A stretch of DNA of 64,000 bases from Streptomyces angustmyceticus (GTDB taxonomy: Bacteria; Actinomycetota; Actinomycetes; Streptomycetales; Streptomycetaceae), in assembly GCF_019933235.1 (NCBI RefSeq), contig NZ_CP082945.1, forward strand, positions 1,364,001 through 1,428,000. The letters are read 5' to 3'. Both the position numbers and the translations under genes were made by a program. The notes under the pieces were generated by a model that was given only the letters and a program-made list of their open reading frames with translations, was not told where the DNA came from and did no database searches. Shown here piece after piece: positions 18,393 through 28,519 of the stretch (position 1 is the first letter of the stretch; each line of letters begins with the position of its first letter).

Positions 18393-19244
18393 CTAGCGGC
18401 GCGCCGCGCGGCGGGCCCGGCGGGCGATCGGCAGGAACCGCAGACGTTCCGGAAGCACCGGGACCACGGCGCGGACGACCCGCCCGAAGCGGCGCAGCCG
18501 GCGCTCCTGCTGGTCCGTCCACTCCAGGCCGATGGCCTGCCGGGCCTCCGGCGGCATCAGCCCGATCGTCAGGAAGCGGCGGACCCGGGCGAACCGCGGG
18601 CACAGCCACGGCCAGGTCAGTCGCAGGAGCAGCCGCAGCCACCGGGGTCCGCGGTCCGGGACCGGCAGGTGCGGGTCCGGTTCCACCAACTCCCGCACCA
18701 CGGCGGTCGCTTCGAGGTCGTTGTCGAGGACCTTCTGGTAATACGGCCAGAACTCCTCGATGCTCTGTGGCATATCGCGGTCGTGGATGCCCAGGATCCG
18801 CCCGACCTGGAGCCACTCCGCGTACAGCCGGCGCTCCTGGGCCTCGGTGAAAGGGCGGCCGAGATAGCGCCGGGCGTACCGGAAGACGGGGTAGCCGGTG
18901 GCGTGCACCCACGCGTAGTACTCGGGGGTGAGGGCGTGGTACCGGCGGCCGTGCGCGTCGGTCCCCTGGATGCTCTTGTGCATCTGCCGCAGCCGCCGCC
19001 CCTCCGCGGCCGCCCCCTCGCCTCCGTACACCCACGTCTGCAGCGAGACGAGCGACCGCTCACCGCGCCCCCACGGGTCCGTACGGAACGCGGAGTGGTC
19101 GTCCACCCCGGCACCCACCGCCGGGTGCGCGACCTGCATGGCCAGCGCCGCGGGCAGGGTGAGCAGGATGCGGATGTCCCCGGCCATCGACCAGAGCACA
19201 CCTCCGACCGGCGGGGGTTTTGGGTCACTTTTCACCGTATTCAT
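18393..19244 (-). CDS. MpaB-type oxygenase (DUF2236)
   Basis: A 283-residue protein of the DUF2236/MpaB family, recognised by AMQVAHPAVGAGVDDHSAFRTDPWGR near residues 33-58 and by TGYPVFRYARRYLGR and WPYYQKVL downstream. Family members include the heme-containing latex-clearing protein and the fungal MpaB oxygenase; conserved histidines such as those in AHPAV and DDHS are candidate heme ligands or structural residues. The reaction here is unknown. I chose the ATG at 19244 (MNTVKSDPKP). A TATCAT -10-like box lies just upstream on this strand, so the leader is very short. Confidence 0.72.
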   Translation of the reverse strand: MNTVKSDPKPPPVGGVLWSMAGDIRILLTLPAALAMQVAHPAVGAGVDDHSAFRTDPWGRGERSLVSLQTWVYGGEGAAAEGRRLRQMHKSIQGTDAHGRRYHALTPEYYAWVHATGYPVFRYARRYLGRPFTEAQERRLYAEWLQVGRILGIHDRDMPQSIEEFWPYYQKVLDNDLEATAVVRELVEPDPHLPVPDRGPRWLRLLLRLTWPWLCPRFARVRRFLTIGLMPPEARQAIGLEWTDQQERRLRRFGRVVRAVVPVLPERLRFLPIARRARRAARR

Positions 19245-19463
19245 GTCATTAATCATGATACGGCGCACCCGACGGGCGAGGGAGGCCGGGGCACCCAGGA
19301 CGGGCACGCCCTCCCGTCCGCACCGGACACCGCTTCACGGCGATCCGCCCAGATCAGGGGACGCCTTGCGCTGGGTTGGGGTTGCTCCGTGCACCCTGGA
19401 TCGGGTGCGCCGCCCCACACCCCCGGCCCAGGGCACACCTCGGCACCGGCCATCCCTCCCCCA

Positions 19464-19512
19464 CCGCACCCGCACCCGCACCCGCACGCCAACACCAACA
19501 CCAACACCAACA
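19464..19512. repeat. Two adjacent hexanucleotide tandem repeats
   Basis: Four perfect copies of CCGCAC (19464-19487), one base, then four perfect copies of CCAACA (19489-19512). Confidence 0.9.
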
Positions 19513-19582
19513 CCAAGAGGGTCGGCGCCCCGGAACGTCACCCCGGAACGGCTTCGGCTTGTCCATCTCCCGCCCGCCAGGC

Positions 19583-19600
19583 GGTTACCTGGAGGTAACC
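19583..19600. promoter_or_regulatory. Palindromic operator candidate upstream of sphingomyelinase
   Basis: GGTTACC (19583-19589) and GGTAACC (19594-19600) form a perfect 7-bp inverted repeat around TGGA, 55 bases before the GTG start. Confidence 0.5.
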
Positions 19601-19655
19601 CCGGCTGGTTGGATGAGCGCACCGGAGCAAGTCCCGACCCCCACAGGGAGATTCA

Positions 19656-20627
19656 GTGTCGCACTCAGCGCTGCGCACGTCCCGGATCGCCGCCCTCGTC
19701 ACGGCCCTCACCGCCGTCACCCTGGCCGCCGCCCCCTCCGCGTCGGCCGCCACCGCCCCCCGTCTGAAGGTGCTCAGCTACAACACCTTCCTCATGAGCA
19801 AGACCCTCTATCCCAACTGGGGCCAGGACCACCGCGCCCAGGCGATCGCGGCCTCGGACTTCTTCCGGGGCAATGACGTCGTGGTGCTGCAGGAGGCCTT
19901 CGACAACTCCTCCTCCGACGCGCTGAAGGCGGCGGCCGCGGCGCAGTATCCGCACCAGACTCCGGTGGTGGGCCGGAGCAGGAGCGGCTGGGACGCCACC
20001 GGAGGCTCTTACTCCGCCGTCACCCCGGAGGACGGCGGGGTGACACTGCTGAGCAAGTGGCCGGTCCTGCGCAAGGAGCAGTACGTCTACAAGGAAGCCT
20101 GCGGTGCGGACGCCTTCTCCAACAAGGGCTTCGTCTATGCGGTGTTGGACGTCAACGGCACCAAGGTGCATGTGGTCGGCACCCACACCCAGTCCACCGA
20201 CTCGGGCTGCGAGGCGGGCGAGGCGGCCGGCGACCGCGCCGAGCAGCTCCAGGAGATGGACGCCTTCCTGGACGCCAAGAACATCCCGGCGGACGAGGAG
20301 GTGATGGTCGCCGGCGATCTGAACATCGACTCACACGGCCCCGAGTACGACGCACTGCTCCGCAACGCCGACCTGGCCCCCGCCGACAGCCGCACCGGCC
20401 ACCCCTACTCCTTCGACACCCAGGAGAACTCCGTCGCGAAGTACCGCTACCCGGACGACCCGCGCGAGGACCTGGACTACGTCCTGCACCGCAACGGCCA
20501 CGCCCGCCCCACCGGATGGCAGAACACCGTGATCAAGGAACAGTCGACCCCCTGGACCGTCTCCAGCTGGGGCAAGAAGTACACCTACACCAACCTCTCC
20601 GACCACTATCCACTGATCGGGGGCTGA
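19656..20627 (+). CDS. Secreted sphingomyelinase (sphingomyelin phosphodiesterase)
   Basis: The 323-residue precursor has a signal peptide ending near residue 32 (ASA). The mature part is an exonuclease-endonuclease-phosphatase fold: VLSYNTFLM (metal-binding Asn), VVVLQEAFDN (catalytic Glu), VGTHTQST, AGDLNIDSHG (Asp/Asn pair) and the final NLSDHYPLIGG (general-base His). The length and the KYRYPDDPREDLDYVL segment match bacterial neutral sphingomyelinases, which cleave sphingomyelin to ceramide and phosphocholine with Mg. GTG 19656 follows GGGAG by five bases. It is a single-gene unit with its own terminator. Confidence 0.9.
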   Translation: MSHSALRTSRIAALVTALTAVTLAAAPSASAATAPRLKVLSYNTFLMSKTLYPNWGQDHRAQAIAASDFFRGNDVVVLQEAFDNSSSDALKAAAAAQYPHQTPVVGRSRSGWDATGGSYSAVTPEDGGVTLLSKWPVLRKEQYVYKEACGADAFSNKGFVYAVLDVNGTKVHVVGTHTQSTDSGCEAGEAAGDRAEQLQEMDAFLDAKNIPADEEVMVAGDLNIDSHGPEYDALLRNADLAPADSRTGHPYSFDTQENSVAKYRYPDDPREDLDYVLHRNGHARPTGWQNTVIKEQSTPWTVSSWGKKYTYTNLSDHYPLIGG

Positions 20628-20753
20628 GGCAGGGGCGTACGGCGGGCAGCGGGCGGCGGTAGGGGCAGGCACTGACAATCGGCCGGGGCCGAGGAACCGT
20701 GCCGCGCCGGGACCGGTGCGGCCGCCTGCTGCCCCGCCGCCGCACAGGCGAAA

Positions 20754-20791
20754 GGGCGGTCGCGGACGCCGTCCGGCCTCCGCGACCGCCC
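20754..20791. terminator. Bidirectional terminator
   Basis: GGGCGGTCGCGGA (20754-20766) and its exact complement (20779-20791), loop 12 bases, between convergent sphingomyelinase and permease genes. Confidence 0.85.
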
Positions 20792-20821
20792 CTGGTTCCG
20801 CGGGCGTGCGCTACTGCGTGA

Positions 20822-22282
20822 CTACTTCGACAGCTCGCGTTCCTCGGCGATGCGGTTCACCCGGCCGCGGACCGCGAACCAGCCGCCGACCAGGGCGACG
20901 GCGAGGACCGGGATCAGCATGACGGTCTGCCGGCCGACACCGTCGTCGAACCACATCAGGACGATGACGCCGAGGAGGAAGGCGATGGTGGCGATGTCGG
21001 TGACCGGCGTGCCGGGGAGCCGGAAGCGCGGGCGCTCGACCACGCCCTCCTTCGAGCGGCGCACGAACACCATGTGACAGATCATGATCGTGCACCAGGT
21101 GCTGATGATGCCCAGTGCCGCGATGTTCAGGACGATCTCGAACGCCTCGCCCGGCACGACGTAGTTGAGCGCGACACCCAGCACACACACCGCGGAGGTG
21201 AGCATGATCCCGCCGTACGGCACCTGGTTGCGGTTCATCAGGCCGGCGAACTTGGGCGCGGAGCCCGCCATCGACATGGAGCGCAGGATGCGGCCGGTCG
21301 AGTAGAGCCCCGAGTTCAGGCTGGACATCGCCGCGGTCAGCACCACGAGGTTCATCACGTCGCCCGCGGCCGGCACACCGACGTTGGACAGCACGGTGAC
21401 GAAGGGGCTCTGGCCGTCGACGTACTGGTTCCACGGCAGCAGCATCGCCAGCAGGATCACCGAGCCGACGTAGAAGACGCCCACCCGCCACATGATGGAG
21501 TTGACGGCCTTCGGCACGACCTTCTCCGGCTCACCGGTCTCACCGGCGGTCACACCGACCAGCTCCACGGCGGAGTAGGCGAAGACGACGCCCTGGAGCA
21601 CGATCACCACGGGCAGCAGACCGGTCGGGAAGATGCCGCCGTGGTCGGTGAGCAGATTCAGCCCCGGCGTGTGGCCGCCGACCGGGTGCTGGGTGGCCAG
21701 CAGGAAGATGCCGATGAACATGAAGACGACCAGCGCCGCGACCTTGATGATCGCGAACCAGAACTCCAGCTCACCGAAGATCTTCACCGAGATCAGGTTG
21801 ACGGTCAGCACGACCGCCAGCGCGATCAGCGCCATCACCCACTGCGGGATGTCGGTGAACAGGCTCCAGTAGTGGGTGTAGAGCGCGATCGCGGTGATGT
21901 CGGCGATACCGGTCGTGGACCAGTTGACGACGTACATCCAGCCGGCGACGTAGGCGCCCTTCTCCCCCAGGAACTCGCGGGCGTACGAGACGAACGAACC
22001 CGACGACGGACGGTGCAGCACCAGCTCGCCCAGGGCCCGTACGACGAAGAAGGCGAAGAGTCCGCAGACCGCGTAGGCAATGGCCAGGGCGGGGCCGGCG
22101 GAGTGCAGACGGCCGCCGGCGCCCAGGAACAGGCCGGTGCCGATCGCTCCACCGATGGCGATCATGTTGATGTGCCGGCCCTTGAGGCCCTTGCTGTAGC
22201 CCGCGTCGCCCGCATCCTGCTGCGCGCCGCTTCCCCCGTCAGGTGACCTGTGGGCTGTGTCGGTGACGGTTTCTGTGCTCAC
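20822..22282 (-). CDS. ansP: Amino-acid permease, L-asparagine permease (AnsP) type
   Basis: A 486-residue APC-superfamily transporter with 12 predicted helices. The N-terminal GYSKGLKGRHINMIAIGGAI signature and the following GTGLFLGAGGRL are characteristic of AnsP-type amino-acid permeases. VELVGVTAGETGEPEKVVPKA is the conserved loop after helix 6. It would import L-asparagine or a similar amino acid by proton symport. The GTG at 22282 (VSTETVTD) is the likely start; the reading frame upstream is not conserved-looking. The mRNA probably starts about 150 bases upstream, at a promoter carrying a GlnR-like box, which suggests nitrogen control. Confidence 0.85.
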   Translation of the reverse strand: MSTETVTDTAHRSPDGGSGAQQDAGDAGYSKGLKGRHINMIAIGGAIGTGLFLGAGGRLHSAGPALAIAYAVCGLFAFFVVRALGELVLHRPSSGSFVSYAREFLGEKGAYVAGWMYVVNWSTTGIADITAIALYTHYWSLFTDIPQWVMALIALAVVLTVNLISVKIFGELEFWFAIIKVAALVVFMFIGIFLLATQHPVGGHTPGLNLLTDHGGIFPTGLLPVVIVLQGVVFAYSAVELVGVTAGETGEPEKVVPKAVNSIMWRVGVFYVGSVILLAMLLPWNQYVDGQSPFVTVLSNVGVPAAGDVMNLVVLTAAMSSLNSGLYSTGRILRSMSMAGSAPKFAGLMNRNQVPYGGIMLTSAVCVLGVALNYVVPGEAFEIVLNIAALGIISTWCTIMICHMVFVRRSKEGVVERPRFRLPGTPVTDIATIAFLLGVIVLMWFDDGVGRQTVMLIPVLAVALVGGWFAVRGRVNRIAEERELSK

Positions 22283-22441
22283 TGGTGGTGCATCTCGCTT
22301 TCGGGGAGGCGCTTGAGCGATGCCGATCCCGCGGACAACGCGGACGGCCGACGGCACACCTTCCCTGAAGACCGGCCCCCCGTCTGTGTGCAAGATCACA
22401 GCGTGTATAAGCCATCCAAGATTTGTCCGTTTTTGTCGCGA

Positions 22442-22473
22442 ATTATCTGGCGGTTAAGTTTCAGGCAGGTTTC
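22442..22473 (-). promoter_or_regulatory. GlnR-like box and -10 element of the permease gene
   Basis: On the minus strand GAAAC (22473-22469), six bases, GAAAC (22462-22458), ten bases, then GATAAT (22447-22442). The GlnR consensus is gTnAc-n6-GaAAc; the second half matches fully and the first has one mismatch. Confidence 0.45.
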
Positions 22474-22827
22474 CGTTCGCCCCATTCCGGCCCTCCCCCG
22501 GCACCCGGAACCCGTTGTTCGTGACCGGTTCCGTCCGATGGAAGTCGGAGTTTGCTCCTGCGTGAGCAGATTCCGGCTCGTCGGAACCTCCGTATGACGC
22601 CGACATATGCCCGTCGATCTCCGGAAGCCGCGCGCACACGCTCCGTAGCGATGCCGCCGCTCCTTCCGGCCCTTGAGGAGGGGGACGCACCTGCCCTCCA
22701 GAACGAACCCGCGGGCTGCGCCGCGCCGGACGGTGCGGGCCCCGGCCGCGGCATGGAGCGATGAGGCGGTGAGGGCGATGGAGGCGGTGAACGAGGAGGA
22801 GAAGGGGGCAGAAGGGTTCAGATAGGT

Positions 22828-22857
22828 TTCACAGGAGTGGTGAGACAGCAATACTGT
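22828..22857 (+). promoter_or_regulatory. Promoter of the MerR gene
   Basis: TTCACA (22828-22833), 18-base spacer, TACTGT (22852-22857), five bases, ATG. The partial palindrome ACA-N7-TGT (22845-22857) covers the -10 box and may be an autoregulatory site. Confidence 0.6.
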
Positions 22858-22862
22858 TCAAC

Positions 22863-23630
22863 ATGAGCGAGACCGCCACGGACCTGACGGTCGACGAACT
22901 GGCCGCCCGCGCCGGCGTCACCGTCCGCACCATCCGCTTCTACAGCACGCGGGGCCTGCTGCCGCCGCCGGAGATCGGTCCGCGCCGGGTCGGCCGTTAC
23001 GGACCCGACCACCTCTCGCGGCTCGCCCTCATCGAGGAGCTCCAGCACCAGGGGCTGACGCTCTCCGCGATCGAACGTTATCTGGAGCAGCTGCCGCCGG
23101 ACCTGAGCGCCCAGGATCTGGCCATCCACCGGGCGCTGGTGGCGAGTTGGATCCCGGACAAGGCGGAGGACGCGACCCGGGAGCAGTTGGAGCGGCGGGT
23201 CGGCCGGGCGCTGACCGAGGAGGACCTGGACCGGCTGGCGGCCATGAGCGTGCTCGTACGGACCGATGATCCGCGGGTCTTCCGGGTCGACCCGGGGCTG
23301 CTGCACCTGGGCACCCGGCTGCTGGACGTCCCCATCGCGCTGGAGACGATCATCGCGGCGCGGACCGTGGTCATCGAGCACACCCGCTCGGCGGCGCGGG
23401 AGCTCAGCCGGCTCTTCAAGGACGAGGTGTGGGAGCCGTACCGGGACGGCGGGCCGGACGAGGAGGAGCTGGCGCGGATGAAGTCGCTCTCGGCCCATAT
23501 GCAGCCGATGGTGGTGCAGGCGCTGGTCACCGCGTTCCAGCGGTCGATGAAGCAGGAGCTGCGGGAGTCCTTCGGCGAGGAGGGCGGCAACGGCCCGACG
23601 GGCCAGGAGGACCGCACCGCGCGGGGGTGA
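22863..23630 (+). CDS. MerR-family transcriptional regulator
   Basis: The 255-residue protein has an N-terminal MerR winged helix-turn-helix (about residues 8-77: VDELAARAGVTVRTIRFYSTRGLLPPP, then GRYGPDHLSRLALIEELQHQGLTL). It is followed by a helical region ending in an Asp/Glu-rich tail, and has no metal-binding cysteines, so a metal sensor is unlikely; an acyl or other small ligand is possible. The gene is convergent with the beta-oxidation operon and shares a strong terminator with it, which makes that operon a plausible target. The ATG lies five bases after a good -10 box with no ribosome site, suggesting leaderless translation. Confidence 0.82.
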   Translation: MSETATDLTVDELAARAGVTVRTIRFYSTRGLLPPPEIGPRRVGRYGPDHLSRLALIEELQHQGLTLSAIERYLEQLPPDLSAQDLAIHRALVASWIPDKAEDATREQLERRVGRALTEEDLDRLAAMSVLVRTDDPRVFRVDPGLLHLGTRLLDVPIALETIIAARTVVIEHTRSAARELSRLFKDEVWEPYRDGGPDEEELARMKSLSAHMQPMVVQALVTAFQRSMKQELRESFGEEGGNGPTGQEDRTARG

Positions 23631-23631
23631 C

Positions 23632-23658
23632 GGGGGCGGGCCGCCGGGGCCCGCCCCC
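23632..23658. terminator. Bidirectional terminator
   Basis: A perfect 11-bp stem, GGGGGCGGGCC (23632-23642) with 23648-23658, loop 5 bases, between the convergent MerR gene and beta-oxidation operon. Confidence 0.85.
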
Positions 23659-23666
23659 ATGACCGG

Positions 23667-25871
23667 TCAGTCGCTGAACTTCTCGCCCTTCTCGGCCTTT
23701 TCGACCAGCAGCGCGGACGGTGCGAACCGGTCTCCGTAGGCCTCCTGCAGCTCACGGGCGCGGGCCACGAAGCCGGGCAGGCCGACGAGTTCCTCGCGTC
23801 CGGGACCGCCCTGGTAGCCGTTGATGTACTGGATCACGCCGCCGGTCCAGCCCGGGAAGCCGATGCCGAAGATGGAGCCGATGTTGGCGTCGGCGACGGA
23901 GGTGAGCACGCCCTCCTCGAAGCAGCGGACGGTGTCCAGCGCCTCGGCGAAGAGCATCCGCTCCTGCATGTCTCGGAACGGGATGGTGGCGTCCTTCTTG
24001 GTGAAGTGCTCGCGCAGGCCGGGCCACAGGCCGGCGCGCTTGCCGTCGTCGCCGTACTCGTAGAAGCCGGCGCCACCGCTGCGGCCGGGGCGGCCGAACT
24101 CGTCGACCATCCGGTCGATCACCGCGTCGGCCGGGTGCGGCTGCCAGTTGCCGCCGGCCTCCTCGACCGCCCGCTTGGTCTCCTCGCGGATCTTGCGCGG
24201 CAGGGTCAGGGTCAGCTCGTCCATCAGGGACAGCACCTTGGCCGGGTAGCCGGCCTGGGCCGCGGCCTGCTCGACGGAGACCGGGTCGAGGCCCTCGCCG
24301 ATCATCGCCACGCCCTCGTTGATGAAGTGGCCGATGACGCGGGAGGTGAAGAAGCCGCGCGAGTCGTTGACGACGATCGGGGTCTTCTTGATCTGGCGGA
24401 CCAGGTCGAAGGCGCGGGCCAGCGCCTCGTCGCCGGTCCGCTCCCCCTTGATGATCTCCACCAGCGGCATCTTGTCGACCGGGGAGAAGAAGTGCAGCCC
24501 GATGAAGTCCTGGTCGCGCTCGACGCCCTCGGCCAGCAGCGTGATGGGCAGGGTGGAGGTGTTGGAGCACAGCAGGGCGTCGGGCGCGACGATGTGCTGG
24601 ATCTCCTTGAACACCTTGTGCTTGAGGGCGACGTCCTCGAAGACCGCCTCGATGACGGCGTCACAACCCGCGAGGTCCGCCGGCTCGGCGGTGGGCGTGA
24701 TGCGCGCCAGCAGCTCGTCGCGCTGCTGCTCGGTCGTCCGGCCCCGGGAGAGCGCCTTGTCGAGCAGCCCCGCCGAATACTCCTTGCCCTTCTGCGCCGC
24801 CTGAAGGGTCACGTCCTTGAGGACCACCTGCATGCCGGCCCTGGCGCAGGAGTAGGCGATGCCCGCGCCCATCATGCCGGCGCCGAGGACCGCGACCTTC
24901 TGGACCGGGCGGGGCTCGATGCCCTGGGGGCGGTTGGCGCCGGAGTTGACGGCCTGCAGATCGAAGAAGAACGCCTGGATCATGTTCTTGGAGATCTGGC
25001 CGGTCACCAGCTCGACGAAGTAGCGCGCCTCGATGGTCTGCGCGGTCTCGAAGTCGACCTGGGAGCCCTCGACCGCGGCGGCGAGGATGTTGCGCGGCGC
25101 GGGGTAGGGCGCGCCGTTCAGCTGCTTCTTGAGGTTGGCGGGGAACGCCGGGAGGTTGGCGGCGAACTTGGGCTGCGCGGGGGTGCCGCCGGGGATGCGG
25201 TAGCCCTTGACGTCCCAGGGCTGCTGGGACTCGGGGTGCTCCTCGATGAAGGTACGGGCCTTGGCCAGCAGCTCCTCGGGGGTGGCCGCGACATCGTGGA
25301 TCAGCCCGGCGTCCTTGGCGCGGGTGGCGTTGTACTGGGTGCCCTGGAGCAGCACCTTCAGCAGCGCGTCGGCGATCCCGAGCAGCCGGACGGTACGGGT
25401 GACACCACCGGCGGCGGGCAGCAGGCCGAGGGTGACCTCGGGCAGGCCGATCTTGGTGCCGGGGGCGTCGAGGGCGACGCGGTGGTGGCAGGCCAGCGCG
25501 ATCTCGTAACCGCCGCCCAGCGCCGCGCCGTTGATCGCCGCGACGACGGGCTTGCCGAGGGTCTCGATCCGGCGCAGGTCCCGCTTGATGCCGGTGCCCG
25601 CGGCGAAGGCCTGCTCGGCCTGTGCGGGGGTGACGGCGATCAGGTCGTGGAGGTCGCCGCCGGCGAAGAAGGTCTTCTTGGCGGAGGTGAAGATGATGCC
25701 GCGGATGCTGTCCTTCTCGGCCTCCAGGCGGTCGGCGACCGCGGTGAGGGAGGTCTTGAAGGCGCTGTTCATGGTGTTGGCGGACTGGTCCGGGTCGTCC
25801 AGGACCAGGGTGACGATGCCGGTCTCGTCCTGTTCCCAGCGAATGGTCGACAAAGCAGCGGATTCACTCAT
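23667..25871 (-). CDS. Fatty-acid oxidation multifunctional protein (enoyl-CoA hydratase / 3-hydroxyacyl-CoA dehydrogenase)
   Basis: A 734-residue FadB/FadJ-type fusion. The N-terminal crotonase domain (about 1-200) has the oxyanion-hole segment INGAALGGGYEIAL with E123 and the second glutamate E145 in GLPEVTLG. The dehydrogenase part starts at about residue 325 with the NAD motif VAVLGAGMMGAGIA and contains the catalytic LHFFSPVDKMPLVEII. It would hydrate trans-2-enoyl-CoA and oxidise the product to 3-ketoacyl-CoA. ATG 25871 is preceded by GGAG at eight bases. It is the last gene of the racemase-dehydrogenase-thiolase-FadB run, 31 bp after the thiolase. Confidence 0.93.
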   Translation of the reverse strand: MSESAALSTIRWEQDETGIVTLVLDDPDQSANTMNSAFKTSLTAVADRLEAEKDSIRGIIFTSAKKTFFAGGDLHDLIAVTPAQAEQAFAAGTGIKRDLRRIETLGKPVVAAINGAALGGGYEIALACHHRVALDAPGTKIGLPEVTLGLLPAAGGVTRTVRLLGIADALLKVLLQGTQYNATRAKDAGLIHDVAATPEELLAKARTFIEEHPESQQPWDVKGYRIPGGTPAQPKFAANLPAFPANLKKQLNGAPYPAPRNILAAAVEGSQVDFETAQTIEARYFVELVTGQISKNMIQAFFFDLQAVNSGANRPQGIEPRPVQKVAVLGAGMMGAGIAYSCARAGMQVVLKDVTLQAAQKGKEYSAGLLDKALSRGRTTEQQRDELLARITPTAEPADLAGCDAVIEAVFEDVALKHKVFKEIQHIVAPDALLCSNTSTLPITLLAEGVERDQDFIGLHFFSPVDKMPLVEIIKGERTGDEALARAFDLVRQIKKTPIVVNDSRGFFTSRVIGHFINEGVAMIGEGLDPVSVEQAAAQAGYPAKVLSLMDELTLTLPRKIREETKRAVEEAGGNWQPHPADAVIDRMVDEFGRPGRSGGAGFYEYGDDGKRAGLWPGLREHFTKKDATIPFRDMQERMLFAEALDTVRCFEEGVLTSVADANIGSIFGIGFPGWTGGVIQYINGYQGGPGREELVGLPGFVARARELQEAYGDRFAPSALLVEKAEKGEKFSD

Positions 25872-25902
25872 GGTGCGTACTCCGTGGTGGGTGGGACGAG
25901 GG

Positions 25903-27117
25903 TCAGAGGCGCTCGATGACGGTGGCGATGCCCATGCCGCCGCCGACGCAGAGGGTGGCCAGGCCGTAGCGCTTGTCCTGCCGCTCCAGCTCGTCGATGA
26001 GGGTGCCGAGGATCATCGCGCCGGTGGCGCCGAGGGGGTGGCCCAGGGCGATGGCGCCGCCGTTGACGTTGACCTTGTCCAGGCTCAGGCCCATGTCCTT
26101 GACGAACCGCAGCACGACGGCGGCGAAGGCTTCGTTGATCTCGACCAGGTCGATGTCGTCGATGGTCAGCCCGGCCTTGGCCAGGGCCTTGCGGCTGGCG
26201 GGCGCGGGGCCGGTGAGCATGATCGTCGGCTCGGAGCCGGAGACCGCGGCCGAGAGGATGCGGGCGCGCGGGGTGAGGCCGTAGCGCTCGCCGACCTCCT
26301 TGGAGCCGATGGCGACGAGCGCCGCGCCGTCCACGATGCCGGAGGAGTTGCCCGCGTGGTGGACGTGGTCGATCTTCTCGACCCAGTGGTACTTCTGCAG
26401 GGCGACCGCGTCGAAGCCGCCGGCGTCGCCGATGGTGGCGAAGGACGGCTTGAGGCCGGCCAGGGAGTCGGCGGTGGTGCCGGGGCGCATGTGCTCGTCG
26501 TGGTCGAGGACGACCAGGCCGTTGCGGTCGCGCACCGGGACGACGGAACGGTCGAAGCGGCCGTCCTTCCAGGCCTCGGCGGCGCGCTCCTGGGAGAGCG
26601 CGGCGAACTCGTCGACGTCCCGGCGGGTGTAGCCCTCGATCGTGGCGATGAGGTCGGCGCCGATGCCCTGCGGGACGAAGCCGGTGTCGAAGTTGGTCAT
26701 CGGGTCGGCGAACCAGGCGCCGCCGTCGGAGGCCATCGGGACCCGCGACATGGATTCGACGCCGCCCGCCAGGACCAGGTCCTCCCAGCCCGAACGCACC
26801 TTGGCGGCGGCCATGTTGACGGCCTCCAGACCCGAGGCACAGAAGCGGTTCTCCTGGACGCCGGCCACCGTGTCGGGCAGCCCCGCGGCGATCGCCGCGA
26901 TCCGGGCGATGTCGGAGCCCTGGTCGCCGACCGGTCCGACGACGCCGAGCACGATGTCGTCGACGGCGGCCGGGTCCAGCCCGGGGAAGCGCCGGCGCAC
27001 TTCGTGGATCAGGCCGACGACCAGGTCGATCGGCTTGGTGCCGTGCAGTGCGCCGGTGGCCTTGCCGCGGCCGCGCGGGGTGCGGATCGCGTCGTATACG
27101 TACGCTTCGGTACTCAA
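25903..27117 (-). CDS. Acetyl-CoA C-acyltransferase (thiolase)
   Basis: A 404-residue thiolase with the nucleophilic C93 in [13 protein letters not shown], the INEAFA loop, the catalytic His in [15 protein letters not shown] and the C-terminal Cys in LCVGGGMG. It would split 3-ketoacyl-CoA to acetyl-CoA (or propionyl-CoA) and a shortened acyl-CoA, completing the cycle started by the adjacent genes. The start appears to be TTG 27117 ([16 protein letters not shown]), with AAAGG about ten bases upstream; no better start exists nearby. It lies 66 bp after the acyl-CoA dehydrogenase and 31 bp before the FadB-like gene. Confidence 0.92.
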   Translation of the reverse strand: MSTEAYVYDAIRTPRGRGKATGALHGTKPIDLVVGLIHEVRRRFPGLDPAAVDDIVLGVVGPVGDQGSDIARIAAIAAGLPDTVAGVQENRFCASGLEAVNMAAAKVRSGWEDLVLAGGVESMSRVPMASDGGAWFADPMTNFDTGFVPQGIGADLIATIEGYTRRDVDEFAALSQERAAEAWKDGRFDRSVVPVRDRNGLVVLDHDEHMRPGTTADSLAGLKPSFATIGDAGGFDAVALQKYHWVEKIDHVHHAGNSSGIVDGAALVAIGSKEVGERYGLTPRARILSAAVSGSEPTIMLTGPAPASRKALAKAGLTIDDIDLVEINEAFAAVVLRFVKDMGLSLDKVNVNGGAIALGHPLGATGAMILGTLIDELERQDKRYGLATLCVGGGMGIATVIERL

Positions 27118-27183
27118 GTCAACAAGCCTTTCGCATGAGGGTGGAGGCGGGAGCAGCGGGTGGGGACCGGGGCCGGTCCGGGG

Positions 27184-28338
<1,155 letters not shown>

Positions 28339-28519
28339 CCTGCGGGCCCTCCTCGGAGCCGGTTCTTGACGGTCTCGGTCGGTGTGACGGACGGCGGCCC
28401 CACGGGACCGCGCCGGGCGGCGCGCCCGGTGAGCGGGCCGCCGCCCCCGGTGCGGGTCCTCTCCCGGCGGAGGACGGCGGCCGCCCCGCGGGCGGTGGCC
28501 GGCCGGAGCGCGGATCCCA

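Larger units (their letters stand above)
19245..19655. other. Intergenic region with hexanucleotide repeats, upstream of sphingomyelinase
   Basis: This 411-bp divergent promoter region contains two adjacent hexamer tracts and a perfect 18-bp inverted repeat, listed separately. I see no coding gene; open frames across it merely translate the repeat. Confidence 0.6.
22283..22862. other. Divergent promoter region between permease and MerR genes
   Basis: 580 bp without a supportable gene. The part at 22395-22475 is notably A/T-rich for this genome and holds the permease promoter; the MerR promoter is at the other end. Open frames here lack coding character. Confidence 0.6.

Noticed and set aside
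19253..19622. Open frames encoding VGVGVGV or CWCWCW tracts upstream of sphingomyelinase
   Set aside because: They simply translate the CCGCAC/CCAACA hexamer arrays on either strand and lack start context or homology.
22396..22851. A 151-codon frame on the minus strand in the permease/MerR gap
   Set aside because: It covers both promoters, has no ribosome site and a composition unlike coding sequence here.
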